From the NCBI RefSeq assembly GCF_000189635.1, contig NW_002476022.1, positions 248,001 to 312,000 on the forward strand: a stretch of DNA of 64,000 bases. Direction: 5' to 3'. This DNA is from Tetrahymena thermophila SB210 (taxonomy: Eukaryota > Ciliophora > Oligohymenophorea > Hymenostomatida > Tetrahymenidae). The translations under genes were made by a program, and so were the position numbers. The notes below the pieces were generated by a model. It was not told where the DNA came from and did no database searches. It worked only from the letters and a program-made list of their open reading frames with translations. Below, one piece after another: positions 1 to 12,741 of the stretch (its first letter is position 1; each line of letters starts with the position of its first letter).

Positions 1-3000
1 TGCATACTTCTGTCATTACCATTAAAACTGGCTGAGCATCTGAATCAGAAAATCGTCTTAGTCTCCCAAATAATTCTGTAGCTTGGAAACGCAACTAAGC
101 TTGATTGCTGTTACTTTCTTTTTCTGCCTTTTTTTATATTTAAGGAGCCAGTGGTGAGCAGCAATTTAAGCAGTATAAAAATATTTCTTCGAATTCCGTC
201 TAGCTTATGCTCCTGTTTAAGGTTGTGCAAATGCAATTTATATAATACAAGCTATTAGAGCATAGTACTTTATATTTGAATTCTAATAAAGTAAACATAC
301 TGTGATAAGCAAGTGAAAATGATTGCTTATCATCTAAATCTTCATCTTCTATGGTAATGTTATATTTTCTTTTACTTTTTATGGCTTTTAATTTCTTTTT
401 TAATGCTAAATTGTTTTTATCTAAAAAACGGATTATGAAATCGTCCTCTTATTTAATCATATCCATGAGTTAAATCATTTGTATTTTTAGTTGCTTCTAT
501 ATTTCAGGATATGTAAACTAAATAACTTCAGTATGTTCTTAAATTCCTGAGCGCTAACCCCAGATCAATGTATTCTTTACACAGAGCTCGGAATAGACTT
601 AGCACACTTTTGTGTTATGAATGATTTACTCATTTCTTTTGTATATATCTATCAACTCTTCGAGGAATCTTTTAATTAATCTGAATCCCTTTAAAAAGAC
701 TATCTAATTCCTATCTGAAAGTAGCTTAAAAATTTCTGCCAAGATTTCCCAGATTTCCTCAGGTTTAGGATCAACTTAGTATAGCAAGTATCTTGTTGTA
801 AATTAAATCTCTGCTTCTAAAATGTGGTAGAGTATCTAGTTTAAAATTAAATGCCCGAATCTTTTTTTAAAAAATAATAAAATATTAATATCAGTTCAAT
901 TCAAAAGAGTTTGCTTACTGATTGCTTTGAAGAATTTGAGCTTTGATATCTATAAAAAGTTATCTATTTATCAAATTTTATATGTAAACAGTAGAGTTTG
1001 TTATTTTTTCTTTGAAGATATAAGAAATCAAGTTTAAAAATATTTTTTCAATAGCTTGTTCTCCTAATTCCTAAATTAAAAATTGGGATTAGCTAAGCAT
1101 AAGGCCAAGAAATTGTTGAAATATTTTAAAAGCTAGATCAGGTTCTATAGAAATCAACTCACACAATAAGAGAGAATTCCATATGTATTTCTTTGGATAT
1201 TGAATAAATTCCTGCATTTTAACTTTCAAAAATGTTTTACTTGCCACTGATAACTTTTCAAATATTTTTTTAAAAATATCTTGTACTAAGCTGACTTTTT
1301 CTTATATTAAAGTGTTATTAGAATCTTCTAGATGCTGCCTCATATCGATCCCAAAATATTCCACTTCGTTGTAAAACGAATCGAATACTTTAAATAGCAT
1401 TAAGTAATCAGAATAGTTGATAGACCTTTCATCTTCAAATGTTTTTTATAGTACATTTTCAAAAAACTAGACCCATAACTCGCATATATTTTACTCATAT
1501 GTGATCTTAAAGGAGTTGACAAACTTACTTTCAATTTTATACATGCACATATGTGCAATAAGTGGACCGCAGTTTGATAAACTCCTAAGCATTAAGTTGA
1601 CATGCTGACTTTCATTATTACTGAATTCTTCTTTTTATTTGTTGTTTAAATTATTTTTAGATTCTTCTATACTGGTAATATTTTATATAATTTTTGTAAG
1701 ACAATATTTTTGCAAAAGTAATTAATCGTAGTAAGCATCTAGGGGTTAGATTGGCTTTTAATTTATGAATTAAGAATAATTATGTAAAGGTTTTTTAGCT
1801 CCAATAAGATTTAAATGAAGGAAAACAAGTTGCTGAACAGCAATCAAATGAGCATCTTTAGAATGGTGATATGCTTTTAATATTTTAATCTCTAAAAGAA
1901 GCTTTATAAAACTTTGGGAGTAAAATTTTCTTTTTTAATTTTTATAATCTTCTTCATTCAAATACTTTTTGAGTAAATTATCAACAACATTGATGCATTT
2001 CTCTTATTTTGAACTGAATATTTAATCAATATTTTGCTCTCTTACTTATAAAGTTATATTTTTGGTATTTTGGTTATTGCTATATTATTTAGATGCACTC
2101 AGATCTTCTTCATAGCTTTGGTTTCCTGAATTAATATCAACCTAGTTACTAGGAACGCTAATTTCAAATTCTAAATCAATATTTAATTCTTTAAATGAAC
2201 ATTTTTATTTTGAGCAACTTTGATCATTTTGAGCTAACTATTTCATATTTTTAATTTCATCTAATGTTTCTAACAAATCTCCTATCTACATCCTATTTGT
2301 ATTATTTTGATATGCTAAATATGCACAGAAAAGAGAAGCTAGCAATTCTTAATCTTCTGGTGGCATTTCATACAGAGTTGCACCTTAATGCTTATAATAA
2401 ATTAAATAAAATAAAGAAGTATAGAGGAGAAGCTCGTTGTTATCAGAGTACAAGAAAATCTAAGAAAAATTATTAAATCCTTAGACAAACATATTATAAT
2501 TAATTCTCAAATCAAACGCTATATCTGGGAGTTTTATTAATATTTTTAAATAATCAATAATATCCCTTTCAACGTCTTCTAAGTTTTCCTATTAGCTTAT
2601 TCCTACACCTTTTTCTATTAAAATTTATACAAAAAAAGAATTAATCCTAAATTCTTAAAATGAAAGTCTGCTTGTAGAATTATTTTATTGTAAAAATGTA
2701 AAAAATTAAATCAAATAAAGTAATTAATAAATATTTAATATTTTAAGAGAGCTTTTATTATAAATTTTACTTTAAAAACTTACTTTTCCTAATAGAAAAA
2801 AATAATTTTTTATAATTCAGTTTTATCTATGAAATATTAATTTCTATGCAGATAAATTTTTTAATCTAAAAAGAATAGAATATATCTTTATATAATTTAA
2901 AATATGATAAATGAAGTTGCTAATATATTATACCTGAATTATCTTTAAATGTATCTTTTAACTTGCTAATACTTGACCTCATTCCTTAGTCGATAAGGGC

Positions 3001-3415
3001 TAAAAGAAAATTTAGTTCTACTATCTTTTCTTAAGCATAAAACGTAATCCTCTTATTTTTAAAAACCTTTTATGCTATATCAAGTATATACTAATTTTTT
3101 TCATGTAATGTTTGAAATGAACCTCTCTCTGCCTTTAACAACTCCTCACTAGGCTTTGATATCTTTTTTATGTAAAATTATATTCAAAAATTGTAAAATC
3201 AAAGTTTTTCCACTTATGTAAAAAACTACTAAAATTAATATTATTGATAAATAATGCTAAAATTCAATCTAATGCTGTAAAAACTGCTTCGAATCGATTA
3301 AATAAAAAGTAAATGGCTAGATCTTTATCAAATTTAATAATTTAAGTGTTACTGGCACAAAAGGATAACCTTTTGGATCGACTAAGAGATAAATTTCCTA
3401 TAAACCTATAAACAT
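1..3415 (-). CDS. Large helical protein of unknown function (5' part; runs off left edge)
   Basis: Read on the minus strand with TGA as the only stop, coding runs from an ATG at 3415 (start MFIGLQEIYLLVDPKGYPF) to base 1 and beyond, so the 3' end is missing. Introns are inferred at about 3163-3229, 2654-2933 and 861-918; the last has donor GTAAGC and an AAAG acceptor and keeps the frame. The product is long (over 950 residues here), rich in Leu, Ile, Lys and Glu, with amphipathic stretches such as LNFLLALIDQGMRSSISKLK and LAFKIFQQFLGLM. No signal peptide or clear membrane segment is visible. This suggests a helical-repeat or scaffold-like protein. A RIH-type domain, as in IP3/ryanodine receptors, crossed my mind but cannot be supported. 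In-frame TAA/TAG codons occur throughout. I do not recognise the family. Coding status is likely; exact exon borders are less certain. Confidence 0.72.
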
Positions 3416-6400
3416 TTATTTGCTCTTAATCAAAAATTTTGATTAATATATTTATTTATTTGCTTCTTCTATTCTACTTTATCAAATAATTTTCCTTATT
3501 AACTTTATTATTTTTCAATATTTTTTATTTATTTTTTGATTCCGCAATTATCTGAATTAATTATGGTTAATTTAGCGAATGAAAATATTTATTCATCTTT
3601 TAACCACTTGATTTAGAGAGTCTCTCTTCAATACTACATCTAATAATTTTACTAAGTAAGCCCCTTTCGTTTATCTTAACTTAGTTTTCTATTACCTTAT
3701 AATATATATTTATTTATTAATTAGTTCATTCATTTAGTTAGTTTTTTTTTATTTATTTTAATAGACAAGCAATTATTTTTATTTTTCAGCGAAATTAAAA
3801 TAAATTCAATCAACCAATCACTCAAATAAATAAATAATAAGCGTTATTTTATGAATAATAAAACCAACACATGAAATATCTAACTAACATTTTAAAAATA
3901 TTTATTTAGTAATCTAATATATTATCTTATAATGGTTTTCTTATTTTCTTATCTTTATTTTTAAAATTTTTAATAAATAAAATAATAGCAAATAAATAAA
4001 TCAATAAAATACAATTTAATAAATCAAAAAATTTTTATAATAAAAATAATAAAACTATTAACTAATACTTTATAATAATAATTAAATATATATTAAATAA
4101 ATAAATTAGTTTGATATTACAATATTTAAATGACTAAATTAAATATAATAAAATTATTTATGATAAATAAAACTAAATTATCCTATACATTAAGTTATTC
4201 TTTTTTCATTTTAAGACTTAATTTAAATAATCAAATGCAATAATAAAATAAGCTTTAATTTCTATTAAAATAATTTATAATCAATTAATTTTTTTCATAG
4301 AGATGATCTATGTGTTTGATTTTATTTCCATTCAATTTTATAAAATGGATTATTATTCTTGATTTAATTGATAACACTCTCTATTACAAATATGGAAAAA
4401 ACATTTAAAAAATCTTGAAAAAATATTTTAAAATGATAAAATTTTTAGTGAAATTTTGGTATTCTATTATTTTTATTAAATGTTTAAATATTTAATTTAA
4501 ATAAAAATCCATAAAAATCAATAAAAAATTATTTTGTATTTGTATTTATTTAAATTAAATATTAAATTACTTTTTAAAAAAATATTATTAACTGATGATT
4601 TCTATTTAAATGTACTCATTACTGTTATTTTAAATAAATGAACTGATTTTATTAATAGTTCAAAATTTTATATTTTAAATTAATTGAAAAATATTTTTAA
4701 TGAATGAGCTAATTATTTGATTTATCAAAATTTTCCATAAAAAACTACAATGTTAAGATTTTTGAAACTCTTATAACATTCTAAATTATTAATCAAGATA
4801 ATTGATATTTTAAGAAAAAAGTAGATTTACATTCTACTACAATTAGTCATCTATATCATAATAAGATGGTAATAAAATAAAATTTAACTGTTTTATTAAA
4901 AATTCAAATCAGTTAAAAATACAATAAAAGTAAAAGTGATTCAGCAATTAACCATTTGCAAATTATTAATTTAAAGGCATTAATTTATCAAAATAATTTC
5001 AAAAATGAGTTGAAATTAAATACAGATTTTTATTACTTAAACTACTCATAAAAGATAATTATAGATTTGAAGTAATTTACTGCAAGTACATTCTACAATT
5101 TTTTATCTCCAAAAATTAGATTAATAGGTTTATAATTGAAAAGTTTTACATTATAATGTTAGAAAGGAAATAAATTGTTATCAGAATTCAATATATTAAA
5201 TATATAAAATAAAAAAATAAGTAATTAAGTAAGATCACAAAAATTTTCTTCTAGTTGAAATATTAATTAATTAAACATAAATTTTTTAAAAAGATTTACT
5301 GAATCTAAATTAACTAAATTGATTTTATTCTCTATAAAATATGAAACTAAGAAATCTACTTGTTAAAATATGATGTTTAAAAGAATTTATCTAAATGCTT
5401 ATTATCAATCACATCTTAAATATTTAATTCAAGAACCTATTTTTTTCTAAAACTTATTTATATCAATCTATATGATGTTTAAATAATATTAAATTAATCT
5501 AAAATATACATCATTTACTCTATTTTTTTAATAGAATAAATTATTACAAAATTTAAATTAAAATAGAATAATTTGAGTCAATATATTTTTTTCAAAGGGT
5601 TAACAAATCAACTCAACTTTAATTTAACATAATTTAAATATATCAAATTTCTGATATGATATTCATTTTTTAACGTTTTTATTTCAATATTAAAAAATAT
5701 TAAGTCATTATAAAGCTATCATCATTCATCTACGTAAGTGTCAAAATTAATTCAATTTTCTACTTAAAAATTCACTAGACAAATGATACATGAATCAAAA
5801 ATTGAGGATTGATATGATGTACTTATAATTAAATTTTTTTTTTGTGTTTTTTGAAATAAGATAAAATTATCAATATTGGAATTAAACATAATTTAATAAT
5901 TTACTTTCTAATTTTATTTAAAATAGCATCGTTCTAAGTTATATGGCTAAATACCATACTTATTATATAACTTCTATAGCTTGTATTAAGTTAAAACAAT
6001 TAAAATTGATTAATTTAGCTTTATTTATATTTATTATCTAGTTAAAAAACTATAAATGAAAACTTTCTGTTCAGAATATCAAAGGTATTTACCAAAATAG
6101 TAGACAAATATGTGATAGAATGCGTTTACAAGCTATAAAATATACTATTTTATAGTTGAATAATATTTAGTTAGGATGTAATAAGTATTTTATTTAATGT
6201 CTCATTGTTTTTAAAAAAAAAAGTATTACTTTATCCTTTACTTACTAAATAAAAATGCTTATTCTAAGTTTGTCATATGTAACACGGCAGTTTCTAAATT
6301 TTTCTAAAATAGAAAATTCTTCTATGCAAATTTGTAAAAAAGATATAAAAGGAATTGGTTATCAAAAACATTGCCAAATTGTATTTTATATTTGTAATTT

Positions 6401-6936
6401 TTTTTTTTAAGCTTTAAGAAAAATTGAACTAGTTAACTGGGATATTTTTATTTTCTTATTTTATTAATATTTGTTTTTTATCTAAGCAGGTGGAGGAAAA
6501 TGCAAATGTGATTAGTTAATTGAAACATTATCAAGAGATGGATTAATAGGATATAATAAAAAAATGAGTAATTATTCCATTTTATAAATTTTAACTAAGT
6601 AACTCATATTCAATTTGCATATTGAGTAATAATACTTAGTTAATGAGGGAAAAGTAAAAAATTAATTAAATAATCAAGTGAAATATATCTTAAAACAAAA
6701 ACAAAAAAAGAAAATTAAATAATTAAAAGTTTTTTACAAAAACAATTAATATCTGTAAAAAAATAAGATAAAACAAGATATCAGCTTTTACACAAGCCAA
6801 TCAATTTTTAACTAAAATTTCTTTAAAATAAAATAGAATAATCCTATTTTACTTTAAAAATAACCCGAATTTTAAAGGTTTGAATACAATCATCATTTGA
6901 TACCTACTAAGGTGGGATTATTTTTTGTACCTAAAA
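3416..6936. other. Intergenic AT-rich spacer
   Basis: About 3.5 kb of extremely A+T-rich sequence between two diverging genes, holding both promoter regions. Scattered TTTA/ATTT-type short repeats occur around 3690-3760 and 3990-4100. I found no frame with convincing protein-like composition, no tRNA and no mobile element. Open frames here are expected by chance, because only TGA stops translation. Confidence 0.5.
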
Positions 6937-9900
6937 ATGGCATAAATGGCAATGGATAACAGCTTTGTTGAGATAATTTAAAACTAACTTGTATCTTTGG
7001 TTTAAAAAAAATAACAAAAATTTCAATGGTTTTAATTCAGATAAGATGCTCCTTCTTACGTGAAAATAAATGTTGCTGAAGATGGTAAGATGTTTACGAG
7101 AGAAGATAAGGAGGATAAAGGTCTTCTTTGGTATAAAAATCTTAATTTTCCTCCAATAAATATCTCTATCAAAAGTACTAGGCCTATATAAAATACAGAG
7201 AGCCTAAAGTGTTAGATTACAGCTGTAAAATTAAGAAGTAATGAAAAACCAGAACAATCATCACTAATTGGAGATTTAGAACAATAATTCAATCAAAATA
7301 CTGCGTGCTTTTAAAAACTGAAATTCACTTAAACATCTCATAAATGTGGCGTAAAAAATAAATAAATATATATAAATAAATAATTACAGTTAACCTTTTA
7401 AATTGTTTGGAGTTAATTAGTATGTTAATATATCATATAACTTTTTCAGCAAGCTATTAATTGATTATAGTTATCAAAAAAAAAGAGAAAGAGTTAATCA
7501 ATGAAAGAAAGAAATAGCTCTGATTAATTTTGGAATAGATAAATTAATTAATTTATCTTTATTTACTATGAATATCTATTCATAAAAAAAAAAAATAGTA
7601 AATTTAATTAGGAAAAGCTAGCTTTTCTTTTTCTCTTAGATTTAGGTTCCAAGATAATTATTTAATTAATTAATTGTTACCTATTTTAAAATTGCAAATG
7701 ACTTTCTCATAATATTATTTACTGTGTGCAAATCAAATGAAATTAATTAAAAGTCAAGCGTATTAACATTTTTAACTAATGATGCTAATTGATTTTGATT
7801 CGGATATATTTTTTTTAAAAATTCAGTAAATATGAACATGGTTTATAATAATCCAAATTAATATAATTATCAGAGCGAAACAAAATAGAGGATGAACAAT
7901 TTAATCTACATATTAAAAATATTTGATAATAAATCAATTGCTATTGGATAAAAAATACAAAATGTTAGAGTTTGCTTGTTCTTTATAAAAAAATAAAATA
8001 TACGCATTCAATAAAGTTGTGTTAAAACTTTCCAATTAAACTTTTATTGTATTCACTCCGAAATACAAGAATAAGCAACTAAAGAAAATTCAAAATTTTT
8101 ATTTTACATTGAACCGAATAATAATAATCTCTGATGTTTTTATTAATATATATAGATGTGCCTCTTTTCTCTCGTCATAACTATATTTAACGACAGTGAA
8201 GATGCTTCACAAGGAGAAGCAGGTTTATGGTCAATTTTTTATTCATCACCCTTTGAAATAGAGGCAAGATAGAGAACTCTCCCTGAGAGAGTTGCAGTTT
8301 AAGTAAGCATTTCTACAAAATGATATGTTGTTTAAATATTAATAAATTTTTTAATTATTAAAGAAAACTACATATTGGTCTCTATTCAATCCCTTCTTAC
8401 CTGTTTTCCTAGATAAATAATATGAAGCTAAGAATAGAGATGGATAAAACCAAACTATTGGATGCGATATAGACGGAATGTTCATGTACTTAAGATCTCC
8501 TATAATTCGTCATAAAGTAATAAATGAAGTTTCTTAATATAATTAACTCGAAAGCATATAAATATATAAATTATTTAAATTTAATCATGAAAAGAGTTTA
8601 AAAACTTTTTTATGTAATAGGTCTTTCATCCTATATTCTTGCTTTTGAAATTTAGAGATTCAGTTAGGCTATTTTACAATAAGAATTTAATTAAAATCTA
8701 AGAGGTATGCATTTCATTTAAAGTTAATTTCATGCTTACAAATTACAATTTTTGTTTTAGATTGGCATAGTATTTATCTTTAATTCTATTTGTTATCATT
8801 TTAGGGAGAAAATTTATTTTCAAAGTTACAAAGATAAATATTTGAAATGTTATGGCAACATGACAAACCAGTTTTTTTGGATGAAAACAAACTATTTTTA
8901 CTGACTCTTAAAAGAAAAGACAACGAAAGTCCTTTAACTCAAAACGAAAAATAAGTAAAATACAATTTCTATAAATCAAATGAATTACTTTACTAAAATA
9001 TTTCTTTTAATTGAAATTTAGATTATAAAATACTTGAAAAGTTTAAATGGGCCAATAGTAACTTTTATGGCTCCTCAATCGGAATCTTTCCCCAAAAATT
9101 TCACAGAAATCAAATACAGTGTAAATTTTATATTATTTTTATTACTTACATTATATTAGTTAATCATTCCTTTCTAAAAATAGGATGGTCTTATATAAAA
9201 GTATAGAGAAGGATTTTTATCAATGGCTTTAATTGATTTCAAGCGCTCTAAAATGAGCGAAGCTGATAAAAATTTGATGCTAGAATTTTAAGCTACTTCT
9301 TATTAAAGTAGTGACTTGCAATCTGAAAACTCAGCTTAAAAAACAAATCAACAATCCTTCGCACAAACAATAATTTCTATAAATAACAAACACATCTATA
9401 ACAGGAAAGAAAGAACTGAGTTCTAGTGCATTACCCATAAGAATTCAAGCTCAAGCTAGCCTCAAAATTTTTAGAATATTTATTAAAGTATATACTTTTA
9501 ATATTAAATTATATTTTTATGATATTTTTATATTAACAAAGATGAATAAAAAATTAATGAAATTAATGGCAAAAGAACTTTTGCTGAATTTGAATAAGAA
9601 ACTAAAAGAGACGATTTAAATATATCAGAAGTTAGAGATCAATTGAAAAAATTAATCAGGAAAAGTGATGATCAGCCTAAATAAATTTCTTAACCTGACT
9701 TTTCCTCTTAAAATTTATAAAAGTAAAAAGAAAGTGAGGACTAAAACAAAGCCAGCTAAGATAATCTATAATTGACTTAATTAATAGACGGAAATAAAAA
9801 CTTTTAATATAATGAAACAAATAATAAATTTAACAAACAATATGAATAGTAATCCTAATAGTTTCAGAAATAAAGTAGCTCATAGTCAATTTAGAATGCT

Positions 9901-10443
9901 GTCACCTAAAAAGTTAGATTCCAAGGTGACCTTCCTGGGTTTTCAGAAGGTGATATGAACAAGTCATCATCTCCTGTAGTTTAGTCTATTAATTAAGAAT
10001 AAATGCTCTAAACATAGACAACTATGCCTTAATCAGGAAGCTCCTAAAATACATAATAAAATGTTTAAATATTCCAAGATACTTCAATTTCTGATAGAAA
10101 CCCATCGATGATTTATATGCAACCAAATACATAAAATGTTGGATAAGTAGTATCTTAATAATAGTAATGTCCTCCGATGGTTATATAAATGGGAGTTATG
10201 CCTCCTCAAATGTAGCCAATGTACGTACCTCAACAAAAATAACCAAACTAATATTTTTAGATGCCTATGTATATTTACCCATAGACTTCTGCATAAATGC
10301 AACCATTTTTCTATATGTAGGGGTAAAATTAAATATAATAATCATCTGTAAATAACTACTACCAAGACCTAATACAAAAGTAGTAGTAAATAATACTGGA
10401 ATAGCAAAAGAAGCTAGAGGAAAAATAAAAGCAAATAAGTTGA
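6937..10443 (+). CDS. Unknown protein, possible beta-sandwich N-terminal region, Gln-rich C-terminal tail
   Basis: The start is ATG 6937 (in-frame ATGs also at 6946 and 6952; upstream TGA at 6898). Exon 1 to about 7350 encodes APSYVKINVAEDGKMFTRED and LLWYKNLNFPPINISIK, ending near FTQTSHKCG. The middle exons are short and their borders tentative. Readable pieces are LWSIFYSSPFEIEARQR (after 8156), CDIDGMFMYLRSPIIRHK (~8460-8510), MLWQHDKPVFLDENKLFLL (~8845-8910), LNGPIVTFMAPQSESFPK (~9040-9090) and FLSMALIDFKRSKMSEADK (~9210-9280). The last exon (from ~9540) is long and Gln/Ser/Asn-rich, with a Met/Pro/Gln segment and the charged end ILEQQKKLEEKQKQIS before TGA at 10441-10443. The order 'hydrophobic strand, then SSPF-x-I-x-AR' loosely recalls Ig-like beta-sandwich transcription-factor folds (p53-like or CBP60-like). 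That is only inference and I assign no function. Exons between 7350 and 8156 were not resolved. Confidence 0.7.
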
Positions 10444-10649
10444 TTTTATTCAGCAATAAATGTGTTAATAAATAATTAATATATAATTAAGATCTTGAAT
10501 AAAAGTGAATTTTTCTGCTGAGTGATTAATTTCCTTGCATTTATTTTTTACTCCCTAAAATAGTAACAATAACATTATTTAATCAATCAAAAGATATTTA
10601 TGAATTTAATACTTTCTTTAATAAAATGAGTATAAGTAAATCAATCAAT

Positions 10650-10706
10650 AATTATTTATCTATCTATCTAACCATCTAATCATAAATTCATCTATCTATC
10701 TATCAA
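10650..10706. repeat. Tetranucleotide microsatellite (TCTA)n
   Basis: An imperfect run of TCTA/ATCT units interrupted once by CATCTAATCATAAATT-like sequence. It lies between two convergent genes and overlaps the end of the tentative minus-strand frame that stops at 10703. It is a simple-sequence repeat with no other visible role. Confidence 0.7.
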
Positions 10707-11740
10707 CCTACCTTCACTCTTAATACAATAAAAATGAATAAAAATAAGCAATTAATAAATAAATAAATCAATGAATCTAGCAATAAAAAATATACTATTC
10801 TTTCTAACTCTATTTCAAAAATTATATATAAAAACAAATATATATAAAGTATAATCTATTTATTTTATTTATAATTAATTATTTTATTTAAAGTTTACTA
10901 AAATTTGTTAAATGTATCTCTTCCTTCCTGAAGTGTAGGAGTTTTATTCAACAAAATATGTAAAATATGTAAATTGTAAATGTTAATAAATTTTGATACT
11001 TATTCAAATAAAAATTAACTATATAATAATCTTATTATTTTATTTCTTTAAATTACATATATATTTTATTTTATTTAGTTTTACGAAGCTTTATAAACAA
11101 TTTATCTCTATTGCTTTAGTTGATCTAAAAAAAGTTCATTTACTATTTTTCTTAGAATTTTGATGCTAATCTTATTATTTTCTGATAATTGATTAAATAT
11201 TTTCTTTGTAAAGTATTCTTAAGCAGCAAGTTAAAAAATACATTTTATCTTATTAACACCTTCATTAAGTACAAAAATAATCATAATACTAAATTTTTAT
11301 AATAAAAGAAAATTTCAAAAATTTTAAATTGTTATTCCCTTACTCAATTTGAATTAATTTATTAAAAAGTATTTGAATATATGGTTTCTAAATTAATAAA
11401 TTTGATTCGTTTAACCCAAAAACCCTAAATAGTTTTAAGAAACTTTGTAACTTTAACATCAAATGGGTACCAAAGCTATATGCTGAAAAAATTTGTCGAA
11501 CTAATTTCGTGATATTAATGGTACATATTGATTATTATTAAGAAAATATCTATACATTATAATAAGAGCAAAAAAGGAGTATATTCTTAAGTAAATACAA
11601 AAAAGTAAAAATTTGAAGATTACTTGGCTTGTTTTTTATAAAAAATAAATTTTTTGGGAAATATAATGAAGAATTGTGTGATAATTATTTAAAATATGAT
11701 ATTAAATTAAAAAAATCAATACTTACATTGACAAAACCAT
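10703..11740 (-). CDS. Tentative gene, unknown helical protein (splicing unresolved)
   Basis: A minus-strand frame is open from about 11288 to TGA at 10703-10705 and contains protein-like sequence: LNEGVNKIKCIFQLAAQEYF, KKIFNQLSENNKISIKILRK and VNELFLDQLKQQRQIVYKAS. A good intron at 11289-11343 (donor GTAAGG, acceptor TTTAG) joins it in frame to an upstream exon (FGLNESNLLIQKPYIQILF, ~11344-11420). Further upstream, between 11430 and 11740, all three minus frames are open. A start at 11740 followed by a donor at 11726 is only one option. The last 60 or so residues are hydrophobic and come from AT-rich low-complexity DNA including the TCTA repeat. The real protein may therefore end earlier, for example at a donor near 11094. 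Family not recognised. Confidence 0.45.
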
Positions 11741-12741
11741 TCATTTACTTTTTAAGGATAATTAAGAAAATAACTTTATCCCACTAATTAAAGGTTAAAA
11801 AATAATAATAAGTTTAATGAAATGTTCAAATTCTTTTGAAAATAAAAGAAAAAAATATTGATATTTTTGAAAGTTGTATTTAAAAAAATACTTTAATTTA
11901 TTACTCTAGAATAATATTTTCTTTGTACTTTAAGTTAGAATTAAGATTTGACTAGTTTTTATATATAATATTTACTCAATATAGTAAAAAAATTTAATCC
12001 CATAAATAAAATTTATTTTTTATGATATTCACCTTTATAAAAAGTAGATACATATCTAAAAAGACCAATAATTTTATTTAGAATAGTTATTAATTGAATT
12101 GAATTAATTTTATCAAATATTTGATGGATATCTAATTAATATTACATAAATTTATCAATCTAACATAATTTTAAAAAAAAATGTTATGATTGAATTTAGT
12201 GAAAAAAATTAAATATTTAAAAATTTATCAACAAAAGCTTTTTAGTTTTAAAAAAAATCATAATTTATAGTATGAATGAATACATGATGAAAATACAAAA
12301 TAGAATTTAATCTAAAAAATCTTATTATTTCTTTAACAGAAACATTGAATATTCTCTCAAATTTATAATATAAATCATAACATATTTTTATTTTAAAATA
12401 AAAATTAATTTTAACTTTATTTTAAAATATTTTTAAACTAATATCATTAATTTAATATCTCATGCATGATTTATTTGTAAGTATATACTTGTTAGAACGA
12501 AGAGAATGAATGTTTTTAACTAAAATCAAAACACTAAACAAAAATTAATAAAACAAAAGATGATGTAGATATAATTTTAATAATTTTTTAAATCCAATAT
12601 TTTTGTTATTTTTATTAAAATCTTACTTGTTGTTTGCAGCTAATATTCTTAATTGAATTAATATTATTATTATAATTAACATCAAAAAAGATAGATCATT
12701 TATTTAATTTATAATTTTTATAATAAAGAAAATCAAAGGCA
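11741..12741. other. Intergenic AT-rich spacer
   Basis: One kilobase of AT-rich DNA upstream of the ENTH gene and of the tentative minus-strand gene. It should hold divergent promoters. No coding-like frame, RNA gene or repeat family was recognised. Confidence 0.45.
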
